Positions 43,039 through 53,400 of a stretch of 64,000 nt of DNA are shown here, one piece after another; the stretch's first letter is position 1; the number at the start of each line of letters is the position of its first letter. The stretch is from assembly GCA_020638955.1 (NCBI GenBank), contig JACKHO010000009.1:248001-312000 (forward strand), given 5' to 3'. The translations under genes and the position numbers were made by a program. The stretch is from Planctomycetaceae bacterium (GTDB lineage: Bacteria; Planctomycetota; Planctomycetia; Planctomycetales; Planctomycetaceae). The notes below the pieces were generated by a model, which was not told the origin of the DNA, did no database searches, and saw nothing but the letters and a program-made list of their open reading frames with translations.

Positions 43039-45641
43039 CCTTCGTCGCTCTGTGGAGCGACAAGTTCGGTTCGACGCATTTCTGCGAGTGGCTTGGCTTC
43101 GAGAGCTTCGAGTCTCGCTTCGGCAGCACGTGCATCTCCAACAACTGAATCCTCCAGAGAAGCGTCGAGGTTTCGTAGCTCCTCATGTAATGCGAGCTTT
43201 CTTAACAACTCTCGTCGTGATGGAATGGGATGGTTTTCCAGCGCTGGGATGATTTGCTTTTGTAGTTCCGCGCCTCCGGTGTTCGTAATGAGCCGCAGCA
43301 AATCTTCATGCTGCCGGTCGTTATTGAGAAAATCATGTAACCGACCTCGCCAGGAGTGCTTCGGATCCGCCGTCATCTCCGTAACCAGCAACTCCGCTGA
43401 CTCGACGCACGGCAATTCAGAGCGACGTTCCTTGAGTCGGCTAATGCCAAGTTGGGCTCGATACTTTGGACCGTTGTAACGTTGCTCTTCAGGATCTTCG
43501 CGTAACGTGCTAACGCGTTGCTCTTCCAGTTCGATGACACCGCTGAGGATTCTGAATTGTTCTGACGGCGGAAAATCTTCGGGAAAATTGGGAGCGAACG
43601 TGAAGTCTTGGTTCTCGGCAGCCTCCGCGAATGATTTTGCGAACATTTCCACGGTCGACTCCGGCCACATTCGCGCAAGGTAAGTCCAGCGTCCCCGGAG
43701 TGTTTCCTGCTGGCGACGCTCCGGTACGGCATGCATCATGCCGTCGAACTTGGGCCAGAACTGCATGGCCAGCGAAGGTGTACTCCCACCATAATTCACT
43801 TGCGGAGCAACAGTACTCCCGAAATCGACAAACAAGTAATCCAAACCGTCTGGGATGGACCAAGCCCACATGCTGTTTTCGTCGACCGCATCACGGGCGA
43901 TATCGAGCAGCTTGTCTGACTGCTGCCGACGAAACTCGGCCCCTAAAGGAGAGTCCAGCATGGCCAGCTTTTGAAACCAGCCGTTCATGTAGACTTCGGA
44001 TGTGCCGATTCGCACGTTGCCATCGAACGGGTCGGTCGCAGGCTCGCGCCAGTTGTGGTGTATGAGGAAGTGTTCATAGGCCGATCCCCCCAAAACACCG
44101 GCGTACCTGATTGCGTTGGAATTCTCGCGACTCAACTTAATGAGCTCCGGAGTAATGCGGCGTTCCACGAGGTTGTCGGCGTTTGGATCGATCCATGTTT
44201 CGAGCGGACCGTGCGCATCTCCCTGGATCGAAGCCGGGCCAGTAGCCGCGTCAAGCCGTTGGTCCAACCGCCAAACAGCATGTGCGATGGGCCAGGCGCC
44301 AACTTCCTCACCATGCACGGAACCGCCGAAAGTTCCGTGACTCGTCCCGCCCGTGCCATAAGTTCCAAATCCCGTTGCTGTCCACATCGTTGATCCAAGA
44401 TCTGCACGTGGCCAGCGTTTCATGGCTGCGAGGGCATAGTTCACCAGTTGTTCCTCATCCAGAAACGGTACGAGGAAGTCAACGGCCAGCCCCAAGTCAC
44501 TCTCGGAATGGTATTCATGTGCCTGGCTGACCTGAGCTTCGATTTCCATGAGTGCGCGCCAAGCTGAGGCGGCATCGGTGACGGAATCGAGTTGAACGGT
44601 GCGTTCTGCTCGCTGCATGAGAATCTTGCGCAACTGCGGTTCTTCTCGCAAAGCATTGTTGAGTCGCTGATTTGCAAAACTCCCGTGCGATTCGAATGCG
44701 TCCCACCACTCGGCGTCCACTTCGTAGTTGTTCATCCGGGCCCGGTCGAGCAGTTCTTCGATGGAGTTTTCCCAGGCCGGGAAGACGGTATCGAGCGTCA
44801 TGAGACGGACCCAGTCGGGCGAGTTTGTCGGTCCCACCGACTCCTGGCTTGATACGTGGGAATAGCCCGAAACGCCGTTGAGTTCAACGCGATAATACAT
44901 ATTGCTGCTGTCATGCGAACCGTGCAAATGCAGCGGGCACCATCCCCATTGCGTGAGTTCCTGCCCTTGCGGCGTGTGGTAGACGACACGTTCATCGCCA
45001 CCCATTTTTTCAGCCTCACGTCTCGCTTCATGCTCCCACGGTTCCACTTTGGCAAGCAGCTCGATGTCGGTGGTTTCGTATGGTGTCTTTCCCATGTAAA
45101 CTCCGTTGATCCACAGGTCGGCTCCCTCGATGTTGTCGACCAATTGAAATCTGAATGTGGTTGGAAGTTTTTCCGACTTGTCGGACTCACCACGAGAATG
45201 TCGTTGAGTCCATTCCCAGATTTGTTGTTCGGACAGGGCAGACTGCAGTGCAGCGCCGCCACCCAGGCCAAGTGCCAACAGGCCGGCAACAGCGTACGTG
45301 GTGCTGTATCGCCAGGCAGTGACAAGTCCGACCAGTGCCAGACTCACTCCGGCCACGGTGGCCCAGCGATAGTATGAGCGAGTTGTTTCGGATAGTCCCT
45401 CATCAAGGAACTTCACCGAGAGTGGAGCCGTTCCAAAGCCGCTGAGTGACATGACGCCGCCCCAAACGAGCAAGATGACGAGGATGGTTGCAACTTCGTG
45501 ACGAACGACAACGGAATCCCGTTTCGTCGATGCAGGCACCCAGCGGGCGTTGGACTTATTGAAGAACCAAATTGGCAGGGCGAAAGGAATGCACCAGACG
45601 CTGACCGCGACAAGCCCCAGAATTAAAGAGAGAATGAACAT
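42996..45641 (-). CDS. Large membrane-anchored protein with PEGA-like segment, unknown
   Basis: 881 aa. Four membrane spans in the first 132 residues (about 1-24, 46-64, 90-112, 114-132), then an extracytoplasmic or cytoplasmic part of over 700 residues that starts with a PEGA-like strand (about 150-195, ADLWINGVYMGKTPYE), and continues with mixed helical and Trp-rich segments; no enzyme motif was seen. The Glu-rich tail ends EDADGNAVSGE. Its ATG overlaps the stop of the permease gene by one base (TAATG), so translation is coupled. Family not recognised; the operon suggests an ABC-linked role. The C-terminal end overlaps the SBF gene in the opposite sense. Confidence 0.6.
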   Translation of the reverse strand: MFILSLILGLVAVSVWCIPFALPIWFFNKSNARWVPASTKRDSVVVRHEVATILVILLVWGGVMSLSGFGTAPLSVKFLDEGLSETTRSYYRWATVAGVSLALVGLVTAWRYSTTYAVAGLLALGLGGGAALQSALSEQQIWEWTQRHSRGESDKSEKLPTTFRFQLVDNIEGADLWINGVYMGKTPYETTDIELLAKVEPWEHEARREAEKMGGDERVVYHTPQGQELTQWGWCPLHLHGSHDSSNMYYRVELNGVSGYSHVSSQESVGPTNSPDWVRLMTLDTVFPAWENSIEELLDRARMNNYEVDAEWWDAFESHGSFANQRLNNALREEPQLRKILMQRAERTVQLDSVTDAASAWRALMEIEAQVSQAHEYHSESDLGLAVDFLVPFLDEEQLVNYALAAMKRWPRADLGSTMWTATGFGTYGTGGTSHGTFGGSVHGEEVGAWPIAHAVWRLDQRLDAATGPASIQGDAHGPLETWIDPNADNLVERRITPELIKLSRENSNAIRYAGVLGGSAYEHFLIHHNWREPATDPFDGNVRIGTSEVYMNGWFQKLAMLDSPLGAEFRRQQSDKLLDIARDAVDENSMWAWSIPDGLDYLFVDFGSTVAPQVNYGGSTPSLAMQFWPKFDGMMHAVPERRQQETLRGRWTYLARMWPESTVEMFAKSFAEAAENQDFTFAPNFPEDFPPSEQFRILSGVIELEEQRVSTLREDPEEQRYNGPKYRAQLGISRLKERRSELPCVESAELLVTEMTADPKHSWRGRLHDFLNNDRQHEDLLRLITNTGGAELQKQIIPALENHPIPSRRELLRKLALHEELRNLDASLEDSVVGDARAAEARLEALEAKPLAEMRRTELVAPQSDEGQSEDADGNAVSGE

Positions 45642-46288
45642 TATGCCTGCACCTCTACGCTCTGATGAAACTTCCACAGGGCCAATGTTGTCGTTGCGAT
45701 GAGGAGCAACGTCGTGCCGACCAGGACGCTACACAGCCACGGCGGGGCGAAACGCATCCAGGTCCAGCAGTAGATGAAGAACGCAGTTTGGGCGACCGCC
45801 AGCATCCAACCCGCCGCGGCGTCTTTTGAGGGTTGTCGCGCCCGAATCCAGATGTAGCTGAGCGTTGAAAACACGGCGGCATAGGCCAGGAGCATCCATT
45901 TGAGTTCGCTGAGTTCTGAACTCCCCAGCAGGGGAAACCAGGGATTCTCAAAAGCCCCTTGAATAATACCTCGCAGCCCGGTGCCCACTGTCAGCAGAAA
46001 GGCAACACATGGCATGGCTGCCGACATTAACAAGGCCAGTGCCTGTGACCACCAGATTTGATCGCGTGAGAATCCCTGCGAGTAAATGAACCCGGCGCCA
46101 CTGGTACTGCTGGATCCCAGGATGAGCACAATGAGCGCTGCGTGGACGAAAATCGCCGAGGCCATTGTCGCGCCGTGCATGAACGAGATGGGCTCTGAGG
46201 TAAACAGGGACCAGCCTATCACGCAGACGACCATGACCCAGTTCAGGTAATTCACTTGGCGCAGTTGCCAGCGAGCGAGAGTCCACAT
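45641..46288 (-). CDS. Six-span membrane protein, ABC-2-like permease
   Basis: 215 aa, six hydrophobic segments with charged loops (for instance IRARQPSKDAAAG and RAHR-like positions). It follows the ABC ATPase gene and precedes the large membrane protein in the same operon, so it is the best candidate for the membrane half of the transporter. No named family motif was seen. ATG 46288. Confidence 0.6.
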   Translation of the reverse strand: MWTLARWQLRQVNYLNWVMVVCVIGWSLFTSEPISFMHGATMASAIFVHAALIVLILGSSSTSGAGFIYSQGFSRDQIWWSQALALLMSAAMPCVAFLLTVGTGLRGIIQGAFENPWFPLLGSSELSELKWMLLAYAAVFSTLSYIWIRARQPSKDAAAGWMLAVAQTAFFIYCWTWMRFAPPWLCSVLVGTTLLLIATTTLALWKFHQSVEVQA

Positions 46289-46357
46289 TGGAAGTTCTCC
46301 AATAGTTCAGTTTTCGTTTTGGCTCAAAATGAAAAGACGCCATGCCACAGAGTCCAC

Positions 46358-47281
46358 TCAGGAACCGACAGGCGCGGGAGTCGGTTCCGGCGCTGCTTCT
46401 GTTGACGGCTTCCCAGTTAACGCGCGGAACAACTCTTCCACGGTTGGTTTGCGTCTTTCGATTTCACCGGACAGCGAAGGCACGTCACACGATTCATGCT
46501 GTCGAATCCAGATTTCGGTCGGCGTCCCTGTTGTTTGATGCAATACTTCGATACTTACGGGCAAATCTGCGGCGGCGGGTGCGGTGTCGCAGGTAATGAC
46601 CCACAACTCATCCCGTAACGTGTCGAGATCACTCTCCAGCAAAATCGATTTCTCATGCAGAATGGCGAGACGATCAGCGACGCGTTCGATGTCTGAAATA
46701 ATGTGCGTGGCAATGAGTGCCGTCAGTCCGGTCTCGTTCGCCTCGCGCCGTACCATTTGGTACAGGTCGACACGGCTTTGGGGATCGAGCCCGTCCGCGG
46801 GTTCGTCGAGCAGCAGTACGTCACACTTTCGGCAGAGCGCTGTCACGAGCAAACACCAGCGTTTCTGCCCCTTGCTCAACTCCGTCCAGAGTTTGGCAGG
46901 GTTAATCTCACGTGACTTGAGCAACTCATCTGCTCGTTTCCTGTCGAACGAAGGACTCGCTGCGGCTCCGAGTTCGAGAAGGTGTTTTACGCGAGCGACG
47001 AGCGGCGGTTCGAATCCATCAATGACGACGCCGGTCTTGGCCAAAGTTATTGCGGTTCTGGGCCAGGCAGAATCACCTAGAATGGTGCAGGTTCCGTGAG
47101 TCGGTTGAATGAGACTCGATAGCAGTTTCAGGAGCGTTGTCTTGCCAACGCCGTTACGCCCCAACAGCGCGCACACGCTCCCTTTCGGGACGCTAAGGTT
47201 CACTCCCCGCAGCACCGTGTGGGTTCCGTAGTCGCGTCCCAAGTCAGCGGCAATGACAGTTGGTTCCATGTCGTTATTCAC
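46358..47281 (-). CDS. ABC transporter ATP-binding protein (YtrB-like)
   Basis: 307 aa. Walker A LLGRNGVGKTTLLKLL, the signature LSKGQKRWCLL (in place of LSGGQ), Walker B LLLDEPADGLDP, and switch His in ATHI. Sits between a YtrA-type GntR regulator and a membrane protein, the standard YtrB arrangement. Two starts are possible: GTG 47281, which overlaps the regulator gene and has GGGGG upstream, or ATG 47269; GTG is slightly preferred. Pro/Ala-rich end of about 40 residues. Confidence 0.85.
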   Translation of the reverse strand: MNNDMEPTVIAADLGRDYGTHTVLRGVNLSVPKGSVCALLGRNGVGKTTLLKLLSSLIQPTHGTCTILGDSAWPRTAITLAKTGVVIDGFEPPLVARVKHLLELGAAASPSFDRKRADELLKSREINPAKLWTELSKGQKRWCLLVTALCRKCDVLLLDEPADGLDPQSRVDLYQMVRREANETGLTALIATHIISDIERVADRLAILHEKSILLESDLDTLRDELWVITCDTAPAAADLPVSIEVLHQTTGTPTEIWIRQHESCDVPSLSGEIERRKPTVEELFRALTGKPSTEAAPEPTPAPVGS

Positions 47282-47663
47282 GCGGTACCCCCATTTCTTC
47301 TGCTACCGAGGTGAGGATTCTTTTGACTTCTTCCGAGTCGGCCCCCAGACGTTGTGCTTCTGCCAAGAGCCGACGAATCATGTCTTCCAGTACGCCGCGT
47401 CTGCGGGCTGCTGGCAGTGTGCCTTGTGGAGCGGTCACAAAAACACCACGACCCTGCTGGAGCACGGTCAGTCCGGCGTTTTGAAGTTCTTCGTACGCTT
47501 TGACCACAGTTCGCATGTTGATTCCCAAGTCATTGGCGAGCCCACGAACACTTGGCAGCTTGTCACCTTCGACGAGGTTTCCCCGTGCAATTTCGAGCTT
47601 CACCGCCTCGACAATTTGTCGATAAATCGGTTCGCCGCTGTGATGATCCAGGTGAATCCGCAT
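47274..47663 (-). CDS. GntR-family regulator, YtrA subfamily
   Basis: 129 aa. N-terminal winged helix: EPIYRQIVEAVKLEIARGNLVEGDKLPSVRGLANDLGINMRTVVKAYEELQNAGLTVLQQGRGVFV, with the expected P-S-V-R-x-L-A recognition region. The C-terminal tail of about 55 residues is the short YtrA type, without the ligand-binding domain of other GntR proteins. ATG 47663 is chosen because it sits next to a GGCAGGA ribosome site; an upstream ATG would add 10 residues. First gene of the ABC operon; overlaps the ATPase gene. Such regulators usually repress their own operon. Confidence 0.9.
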   Translation of the reverse strand: MRIHLDHHSGEPIYRQIVEAVKLEIARGNLVEGDKLPSVRGLANDLGINMRTVVKAYEELQNAGLTVLQQGRGVFVTAPQGTLPAARRRGVLEDMIRRLLAEAQRLGADSEEVKRILTSVAEEMGVPRE

Positions 47664-47680
47664 TCCTGCCTCGAAGCAAC

Positions 47681-47721
47681 TGTTGTACAACACATGATAC
47701 AGTCGGCATTACGAGTGTCAA
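47681..47721 (-). promoter_or_regulatory. Sigma-70-type promoter and palindromic operator of the GntR operon
   Basis: On the minus strand, TTGACA (47716-47721) is 16 bases from TATCAT (47694-47699), a near-consensus promoter. A 12-bp perfect palindrome, TGTTGTACAACA, lies at 47681-47692 directly downstream of the -10 and 18 bases before the regulator ATG. The placement is ideal for autorepression by the GntR protein. The palindrome has the spaced GT/AC pairs often seen for the GntR family. Confidence 0.75.
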
Positions 47722-47872
47722 GGAGAATTCCTCAAAGAGTTGGTCGACAACTATCACCCCACCTGATTGGGAGAATTGGCTCAGGTCCCTCTGCACTGAT
47801 ACACTGACCGACACTTTCACCATTAGCCATCCCCGCATCCCGACGGAAACTGATCCCGCCAACAATCGCCCG

Positions 47873-48889
47873 ATGTCGAATTCCAAATCACTACTGTCCC
47901 GAGTGTTGCATTCGCCGGTTCAAATTCTGGCGATTATCGTGACGCTGGTGTTCTGCACCGAAGTGGTGGTGATGCTGGTGCTGTCCTACTTGTTGCCGAA
48001 TGTTTTGAACGAAACCGGCGAAGCGTTTCTGGATGGGTTCCTGCTCACGCTGGTCTGTTCGCCCGTCCTGTGGGCTGTGATTACGGCAGCCAAACGTGCC
48101 GAGGGTGAACGGCTCCTGCTGGCCCGGGAAACGGAAGCACTGCGGGCACAGCAAATGGCCACGCTGGCACAGCTCGCGACGGGCGTGGCTCACGAAATTC
48201 GCAATCCTTTGACTTCCATTAAAATGCTGGTGCAGGTGAATCGGGCAAAGTTCGCGGAGCAAGGATTGCCGACAGACGACCTCGACCTTGTGGAGCATGA
48301 AATCCGCAGGATGGAACGTTCCATTAACAGTCTGCTGGAATATGCCCGTCCGGACGAGACGGAGTTCGCGATTTTCAGTATTCAGGATGTCGTGCAGAGA
48401 ACTCGTCAGCTGATCGAGGGACAGCGAAGTTCTCAGGGAATCGGACTCGAGCTGGACATTGAAGAAGCCCCCATTCAGGTCTCGGGAGATGCCGCTCACA
48501 TCCAGCAGCTGTTGCTGAACTTGGCACTCAACGCGATAGACGCCATGCCAAAGGGCGGCACGCTTTCGATTCAAGTTCAACGTTCAGCGGACCAGTGCCA
48601 GATTGTTGTGGCTGACACCGGCGCGGGCATCGATCCCGCAGTTCAGGAAAAGCTGTTCAGCCCATTCGTCACCACAAAGCCGAATGGTGTTGGACTCGGG
48701 TTGGGGATTTGCCGCCGCATTGCGGAATCGCACCGTGGTTCGCTGACCGGCGAAAATCGTGCCACGGGTGGTGCGGAGTTCCGCCTCACTTTACCTCTCG
48801 CACCGCAACCAACAGATTCTTCACGACAGAACGTTATCAGAGAATCTGGAAATTCAGCCGACTCGGATGTGACATGCAGAGTCTCTTAG
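47873..48889 (+). CDS. Sensor histidine kinase with short sensor loop
   Basis: 338 aa, two membrane spans (about 18-40 and 56-72) with only about 15 residues between them, so there is hardly any extracytoplasmic sensor domain. The kinase part has HEIRNPLTSIKML (His107), NLALNAIDAM (N box), DTGAGI, GVGLGLGI (G boxes). It lacks a HAMP domain; the span leads almost directly to the phosphoacceptor helix. The last 16 bases overlap the regulator gene, so the two are coupled. The start ATG 47873 has little ribosome-site signal and a longer start is possible. It probably senses signals at the membrane. Confidence 0.88.
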   Translation: MSNSKSLLSRVLHSPVQILAIIVTLVFCTEVVVMLVLSYLLPNVLNETGEAFLDGFLLTLVCSPVLWAVITAAKRAEGERLLLARETEALRAQQMATLAQLATGVAHEIRNPLTSIKMLVQVNRAKFAEQGLPTDDLDLVEHEIRRMERSINSLLEYARPDETEFAIFSIQDVVQRTRQLIEGQRSSQGIGLELDIEEAPIQVSGDAAHIQQLLLNLALNAIDAMPKGGTLSIQVQRSADQCQIVVADTGAGIDPAVQEKLFSPFVTTKPNGVGLGLGICRRIAESHRGSLTGENRATGGAEFRLTLPLAPQPTDSSRQNVIRESGNSADSDVTCRVS

Positions 48890-50295
48890 TCATTGATGAT
48901 GAAACGTCCATTCTGAAAGCCTTTGAACGCGCTTTCAGTAATGACGCAACCACCGTCCTCACGGCCAGCAACGGTGTCGATGGAGAACGTCTCTTTCGCG
49001 AATCGCAGCCTGACGTGGTGGTCATTGACCTGAACCTGCCCGAAACAACCGGGCTGCAGTTGTTTAAGCAACTGCGAGAAATCGATGCGCGCGTCCCTTT
49101 TATTTTCATCACCGGACACGGCACCGTTGAGTCGGCCATTGAAGCGACCAAGCTGGGGGCCTACGACTATTTGTTCAAGCCACTTGAGCTGGACGAAATG
49201 CGTTCGCTGCTGGAGAAGGCTTTTAATCTCAGCCGGATGATTCGGGTTCAGCCCGCCTTGTCAGATTCAGGCGAGAACTTCACGGGCGAGGCGATTGTCG
49301 GTCGATGTCGGGCAATGAAAGAAGTCTACAAGGCCATTGGTCGAGTGGCTCCGCAAGATTTGACGGTGCTGCTCTTGGGAGAAAGTGGAACTGGAAAAGA
49401 AGTGGTGGCGCAGGCAATTTATCACCACAGTGCGCGTTCAAAGCGTCCGTTTCAGGCCATCAACTGCGCTGCAATCCCGGATGCATTGCTGGAGAGTGAA
49501 ATCTTTGGTCACGAAAAAGGCGCTTTCACAAATGCCTATCGTCAGCGAATTGGCAAACTGGAACAGGCAGATGGAGGGACACTCTTTCTGGATGAAGTGG
49601 GAGATATGTCGCCGCTGACGCAGGCGAAGTTGTTGCGTGTTTTGCAGGATCAGACATTCGAGCGAGTTGGCGGAAATACCCCAATCAAGGTTGATGTTCG
49701 AATCATCGCGGCGACGAACCATGACCTGAAGAAACTGGTCAGCGAAGGAGTGTTTCGCTCCGACTTATATTTCCGGCTGTCCGTCGTCACCATTCAACTT
49801 CCGCCGCTACGCGAACGGGAAGATGACCTCAGGATTCTGGCGGAATACTTTCTCAGAAAGTATGGAGAGCAGTTTGGGAAATCTGTCCGTGGACTGGCGC
49901 CGGAGACGCTTCAAATCCTGCAGCAGTACCACTGGCCGGGGAACGTGCGGGAACTGGAGAGCACCATCAAGCAGTCGCTGTTGACGGCGCGCGGCACGGT
50001 CTTGCTGCCCGAGTTTCTCCCGCCGCTCGGCGAGTTGATGGCCTCACCTCAACAGGCACCGAATTCCGCAGAGGAATTCCTCTCCAAAGAATTCGTCGAG
50101 GAGCGACTTCAAGCCGGAACCGAAAACCTCTACGCAGAAGCGATTGGCAACGTCGAAAGCCAGCTCTTCCAACAGGTGCTGCAGCACACCAACGGAAATC
50201 AACTAAGGGCGGCGGCCATCCTGGGGATTTCGAGGGTGACACTGCGCAGTAAGTTAAAGGCACTCGGCATTGATGCCGGCGACTTCACTGAATGA
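48874..50295 (+). CDS. NtrC-family sigma-54 response regulator
   Basis: 473 aa. Receiver (VIDDETS and the phosphoacceptor Asp52 in VVVIDLNLPETTG), then a sigma-54 interaction AAA+ domain: Walker A GESGTGKE (about 169-176), the GAFTGA loop as GAFTNA (216-221), Walker B GGTLFLDEVGDM, and the second region of homology with the arginine finger. A Fis-type HTH ends the protein (NQLRAAAILGISRVTLRSKLKALG). Asn in place of Gly in the sigma-54 contact loop is a variant of note. Starts 16 bases inside the kinase gene. Likely activates the efflux promoter at 55246-55260. Confidence 0.92.
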   Translation: MQSLLVIDDETSILKAFERAFSNDATTVLTASNGVDGERLFRESQPDVVVIDLNLPETTGLQLFKQLREIDARVPFIFITGHGTVESAIEATKLGAYDYLFKPLELDEMRSLLEKAFNLSRMIRVQPALSDSGENFTGEAIVGRCRAMKEVYKAIGRVAPQDLTVLLLGESGTGKEVVAQAIYHHSARSKRPFQAINCAAIPDALLESEIFGHEKGAFTNAYRQRIGKLEQADGGTLFLDEVGDMSPLTQAKLLRVLQDQTFERVGGNTPIKVDVRIIAATNHDLKKLVSEGVFRSDLYFRLSVVTIQLPPLREREDDLRILAEYFLRKYGEQFGKSVRGLAPETLQILQQYHWPGNVRELESTIKQSLLTARGTVLLPEFLPPLGELMASPQQAPNSAEEFLSKEFVEERLQAGTENLYAEAIGNVESQLFQQVLQHTNGNQLRAAAILGISRVTLRSKLKALGIDAGDFTE

Positions 50296-50317
50296 CGGCC
50301 AATGTGCAATTGCGATT

Positions 50318-50459
50318 CGTAGGGTGGGTGAAGTCCGCGTCAAACGGGATGGTGCGTTACGCAAGTCGTTCAATCCGGAACAATGTATGTCACTTCAGCA
50401 AGACCCGACTCGCGAACGTAACCCACCATCATACGGTGACTTGCTCCACGCACCCTACG
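50318..50459 (-). repeat. About 140-bp inverted-repeat element, copy 2
   Basis: Reads CGTAGGGTGGGTGAAGTCCG at the left and GCTCCACGCACCCTACG at the right end. Its reverse complement matches copy 1 at 41322-41460: GTAGGGTG-GTGGAGCA, GGTGGGTTAC, GCGTAACGCACCAT and TTCACCCACCCTAC line up. The middle differs. It sits between the regulator and efflux genes and could also end both transcripts. Confidence 0.75.
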
Positions 50460-50481
50460 GCTGAGAAACGACCAACTCGCT

Positions 50482-53400
50482 TTAGTCGAGCATTGGCTCT
50501 GGTTCGCCGTGGTGCGTCAGTTCGACCGCCTTCAGACCCCGTGCAAACCACGGATAAATTGTCGGAATGACGAGTGACGTCAGCAGGGTCGATGTAATCA
50601 GACCGCCGATGACCACTGTTGCCAACGGTCGCTGCATTTCGGCTCCGTCGCTGGTGGAGAGTGCCATGGGCAGGAATCCGAGGCTGGCAACCAGGGCGGT
50701 CATGAGAATGGGACGCAAACGGACAAGTGCCGTTTGAAGACTCACTTGGGACATCGGCATGCCGCTGAGTCGCGCTTCTTCGGCTGCACTCACCCACACC
50801 AGTCCGTTCAGCACAGCCACACCGAACAGTGCAATGAAACCCACACCCGCAGAAATACTGAATGGCATACCCCGCAGGTAGAGTGCAATGACTCCTCCCG
50901 AGGCGGCCATGGGGATGGCCAGGAAAATCAGCATGGCAAGCCGCATTGAACCGAGGCTGGTGTGCAATAGCAACATAATGATGATGAGCACAAGCGGCAT
51001 GATAATAATGAGTCGCTGACTGGCTGACTGCAGGTTTTCGAAGTCGCCCCCCCATTTGATTTCATATCCCACCGGTAAATCGACTTTTTCCGCAACGGTC
51101 GCCTGAGCTTCGCTCACAAACGTGGCGACGTCGCGCCCTCGCACGTTGGCGGACACGAACGTGCGGCGTCGGCTGTCTTCGTGTTCGATGGAAGGTGGCG
51201 TTTCTTCCGGGATAATGTCCGCCAGTTCTTTCAGTGGCACAGTGTGGCCATTGAAATCGGAAATGGGGATTTGCTCTAGCAGCTTGGTATCTTCACGCCA
51301 TTCCTGAGGGATGCGGACAATGATGGGATATCGAGCCCGGCCTTCGAAGATTTGTCCCACTTCGTGCCCCCCCAGTGAGGAGACGGCGTCCAGGACGGCC
51401 TGTGCGTCGATGCCGTACTGCGCCAGTTTTTCAGGCTTCGCAAGAATCGTGACCGTCGACAGGTTCGCCTGATAGTCGGCCTTCACATCCACGGCACCGG
51501 GAATGGCTCGCAGCGCTGCTTCAATTTCTTTTCCCTTCGCACCGAGGACTTCGATGTCATCGCCATAGAGCAACACCGCCACGTCGGCTTTCACCCCGGC
51601 GACCAGTTCATCGACACGCATTTCGATGGGCTGCGTGAAACCAAAAGCCACGCCGGGCACGTTCCCGTTGAGTTCCTTCGACATTTGTTCGATGAGTTCG
51701 TCACGCGTCTTGTGTTCCGGCCATTCATGGACGGGGCGAAGGAGAACCCAGACATCGGTCTGGTGGACACCCATGACGTCGTTGGCAATTTCGGGGCGTC
51801 CCGTCTTACAGAAAACCGTTTTCACCTCGGGATACTTTTTGAGGATGTTCTCAATTTGGGTCGACATATCAATCGAACCTTCCAGGGTTGCACTGGGGAG
51901 TCGCTGTGCCTCAATGAGCAAGTCTCCTTCTTCCAGACGCGGCATGAATTCCGCACCCAAATTGCGAGCAATCGGAATACTGACCACAAACACCGTCAGC
52001 GCCATGACAATGGTCACGATGGGATGCTTAATGGCCCGTGTGACGAGTGGCTGGTAGATGAACTTCACAATTCGGACGAGGAAGATTTCCTCTTCCTCCA
52101 TTTTCTTCGGCAGGAAAATTGATGCCATGGCTGGCATGAATGTCATCGACAGCACAAGCGAACCTGCCAATGCGAACAGCACGGTGAGGGCCATGGGGCG
52201 GAAGAGTTTTCCTTCCGTCCCTTCCAGCAGCAGGATAGGCAGAAACACCACCGCGATAATGAGTTCACCAAACATGGTGGGCTTACGCACTTCGACCGCG
52301 GCGTCGCGAATGACATCTTCATGCGACGTGTCGCCGTTGTCATGCGACAGTTTGCGAACGCAGTTTTCCACCATAATCACACTGCTGTCCACAATCAGTC
52401 CGAAGTCGATGGCTCCCAGGCTCATGAGGCTGGCGGTGACACCGAAGTAGGCCATGACGTTGGTGGCGAACAGCATGGAGAGTGGAATGGCCAGAGCCAC
52501 AATGACACCGGCGCGGAAGTTCCCCAACATCAGCAGCAGCACAATGATGACCAGAAATCCGCCTTCGGTCAGATTCGTCAGCACTGTTTTCAGCGTGCGT
52601 CCAATGAGAGCGGAACGGTCATACGTGACTTCCAGCCGGACTCCTTCCGGCAAGGTGGGTTCGATTTCCTCCAGCCGCTCCTTCGCTGCTGTCACGACTT
52701 CGCGTGAGTTTTCGCCGACGAGCATCATGACCAGACCGGTGACAATTTCGCCGCGACCGTCACGCGTGACGGCGCCTTGACGGGTCATTGGTTCCACGCT
52801 GATTTTGGCAATGTCCCTGAGCAGAATAGGATTGCCGTCAGCCTCCCTACGAACGACAACCGACTCAATGTCCTGCTCGTTCTTCAGGAGAGAAACGCCT
52901 CGAAGGAATCGCTGCTCGCCGTGGTGAATGACGTAGCCGCCGCCCGAAGTGCTGTTATTGGCCTCGACGCTTTCGAACAGGTCCTCCATGGAAATTCCAT
53001 AGCTGGACATACGGTTTGGATCGGGCTGAACTTCAAATGTCTTGTAGTAGCCGCCATGCGTGTTGATTTCCGTCACGCCGCGAACCTGCCGCAGACGTGG
53101 GGCAATGTCCCACTCCAGCATGGTGCGGAGTTCCATGGGAGTGTGCCGGGAGCTGCGTACTTCGAACTGCAGAATTTCTCCGAGAGCTGTTGTCAGAGGT
53201 CCCACGGTGGGCGTGCCGTATCCCGCGGGAATACTAGCTGCCGCGTCGGCAATTCGTTCGTTCACCAGTTGCCGTGCGCGGTAAATGTCGGTCCCTTCTT
53301 CGAACACGACGGTGACTACCGAGATGCCGAACTTCGAAACGCTGCGCAGCTCTTCCACGTCCGGCAGCCCGCCCATGGTGTTTTCCACGGGATACGTGAC

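Noticed and set aside
42996..45641. The large membrane protein as an ABC substrate-binding lipoprotein
   Set aside because: It has four N-terminal spans and no lipobox, and is far longer than binding proteins.
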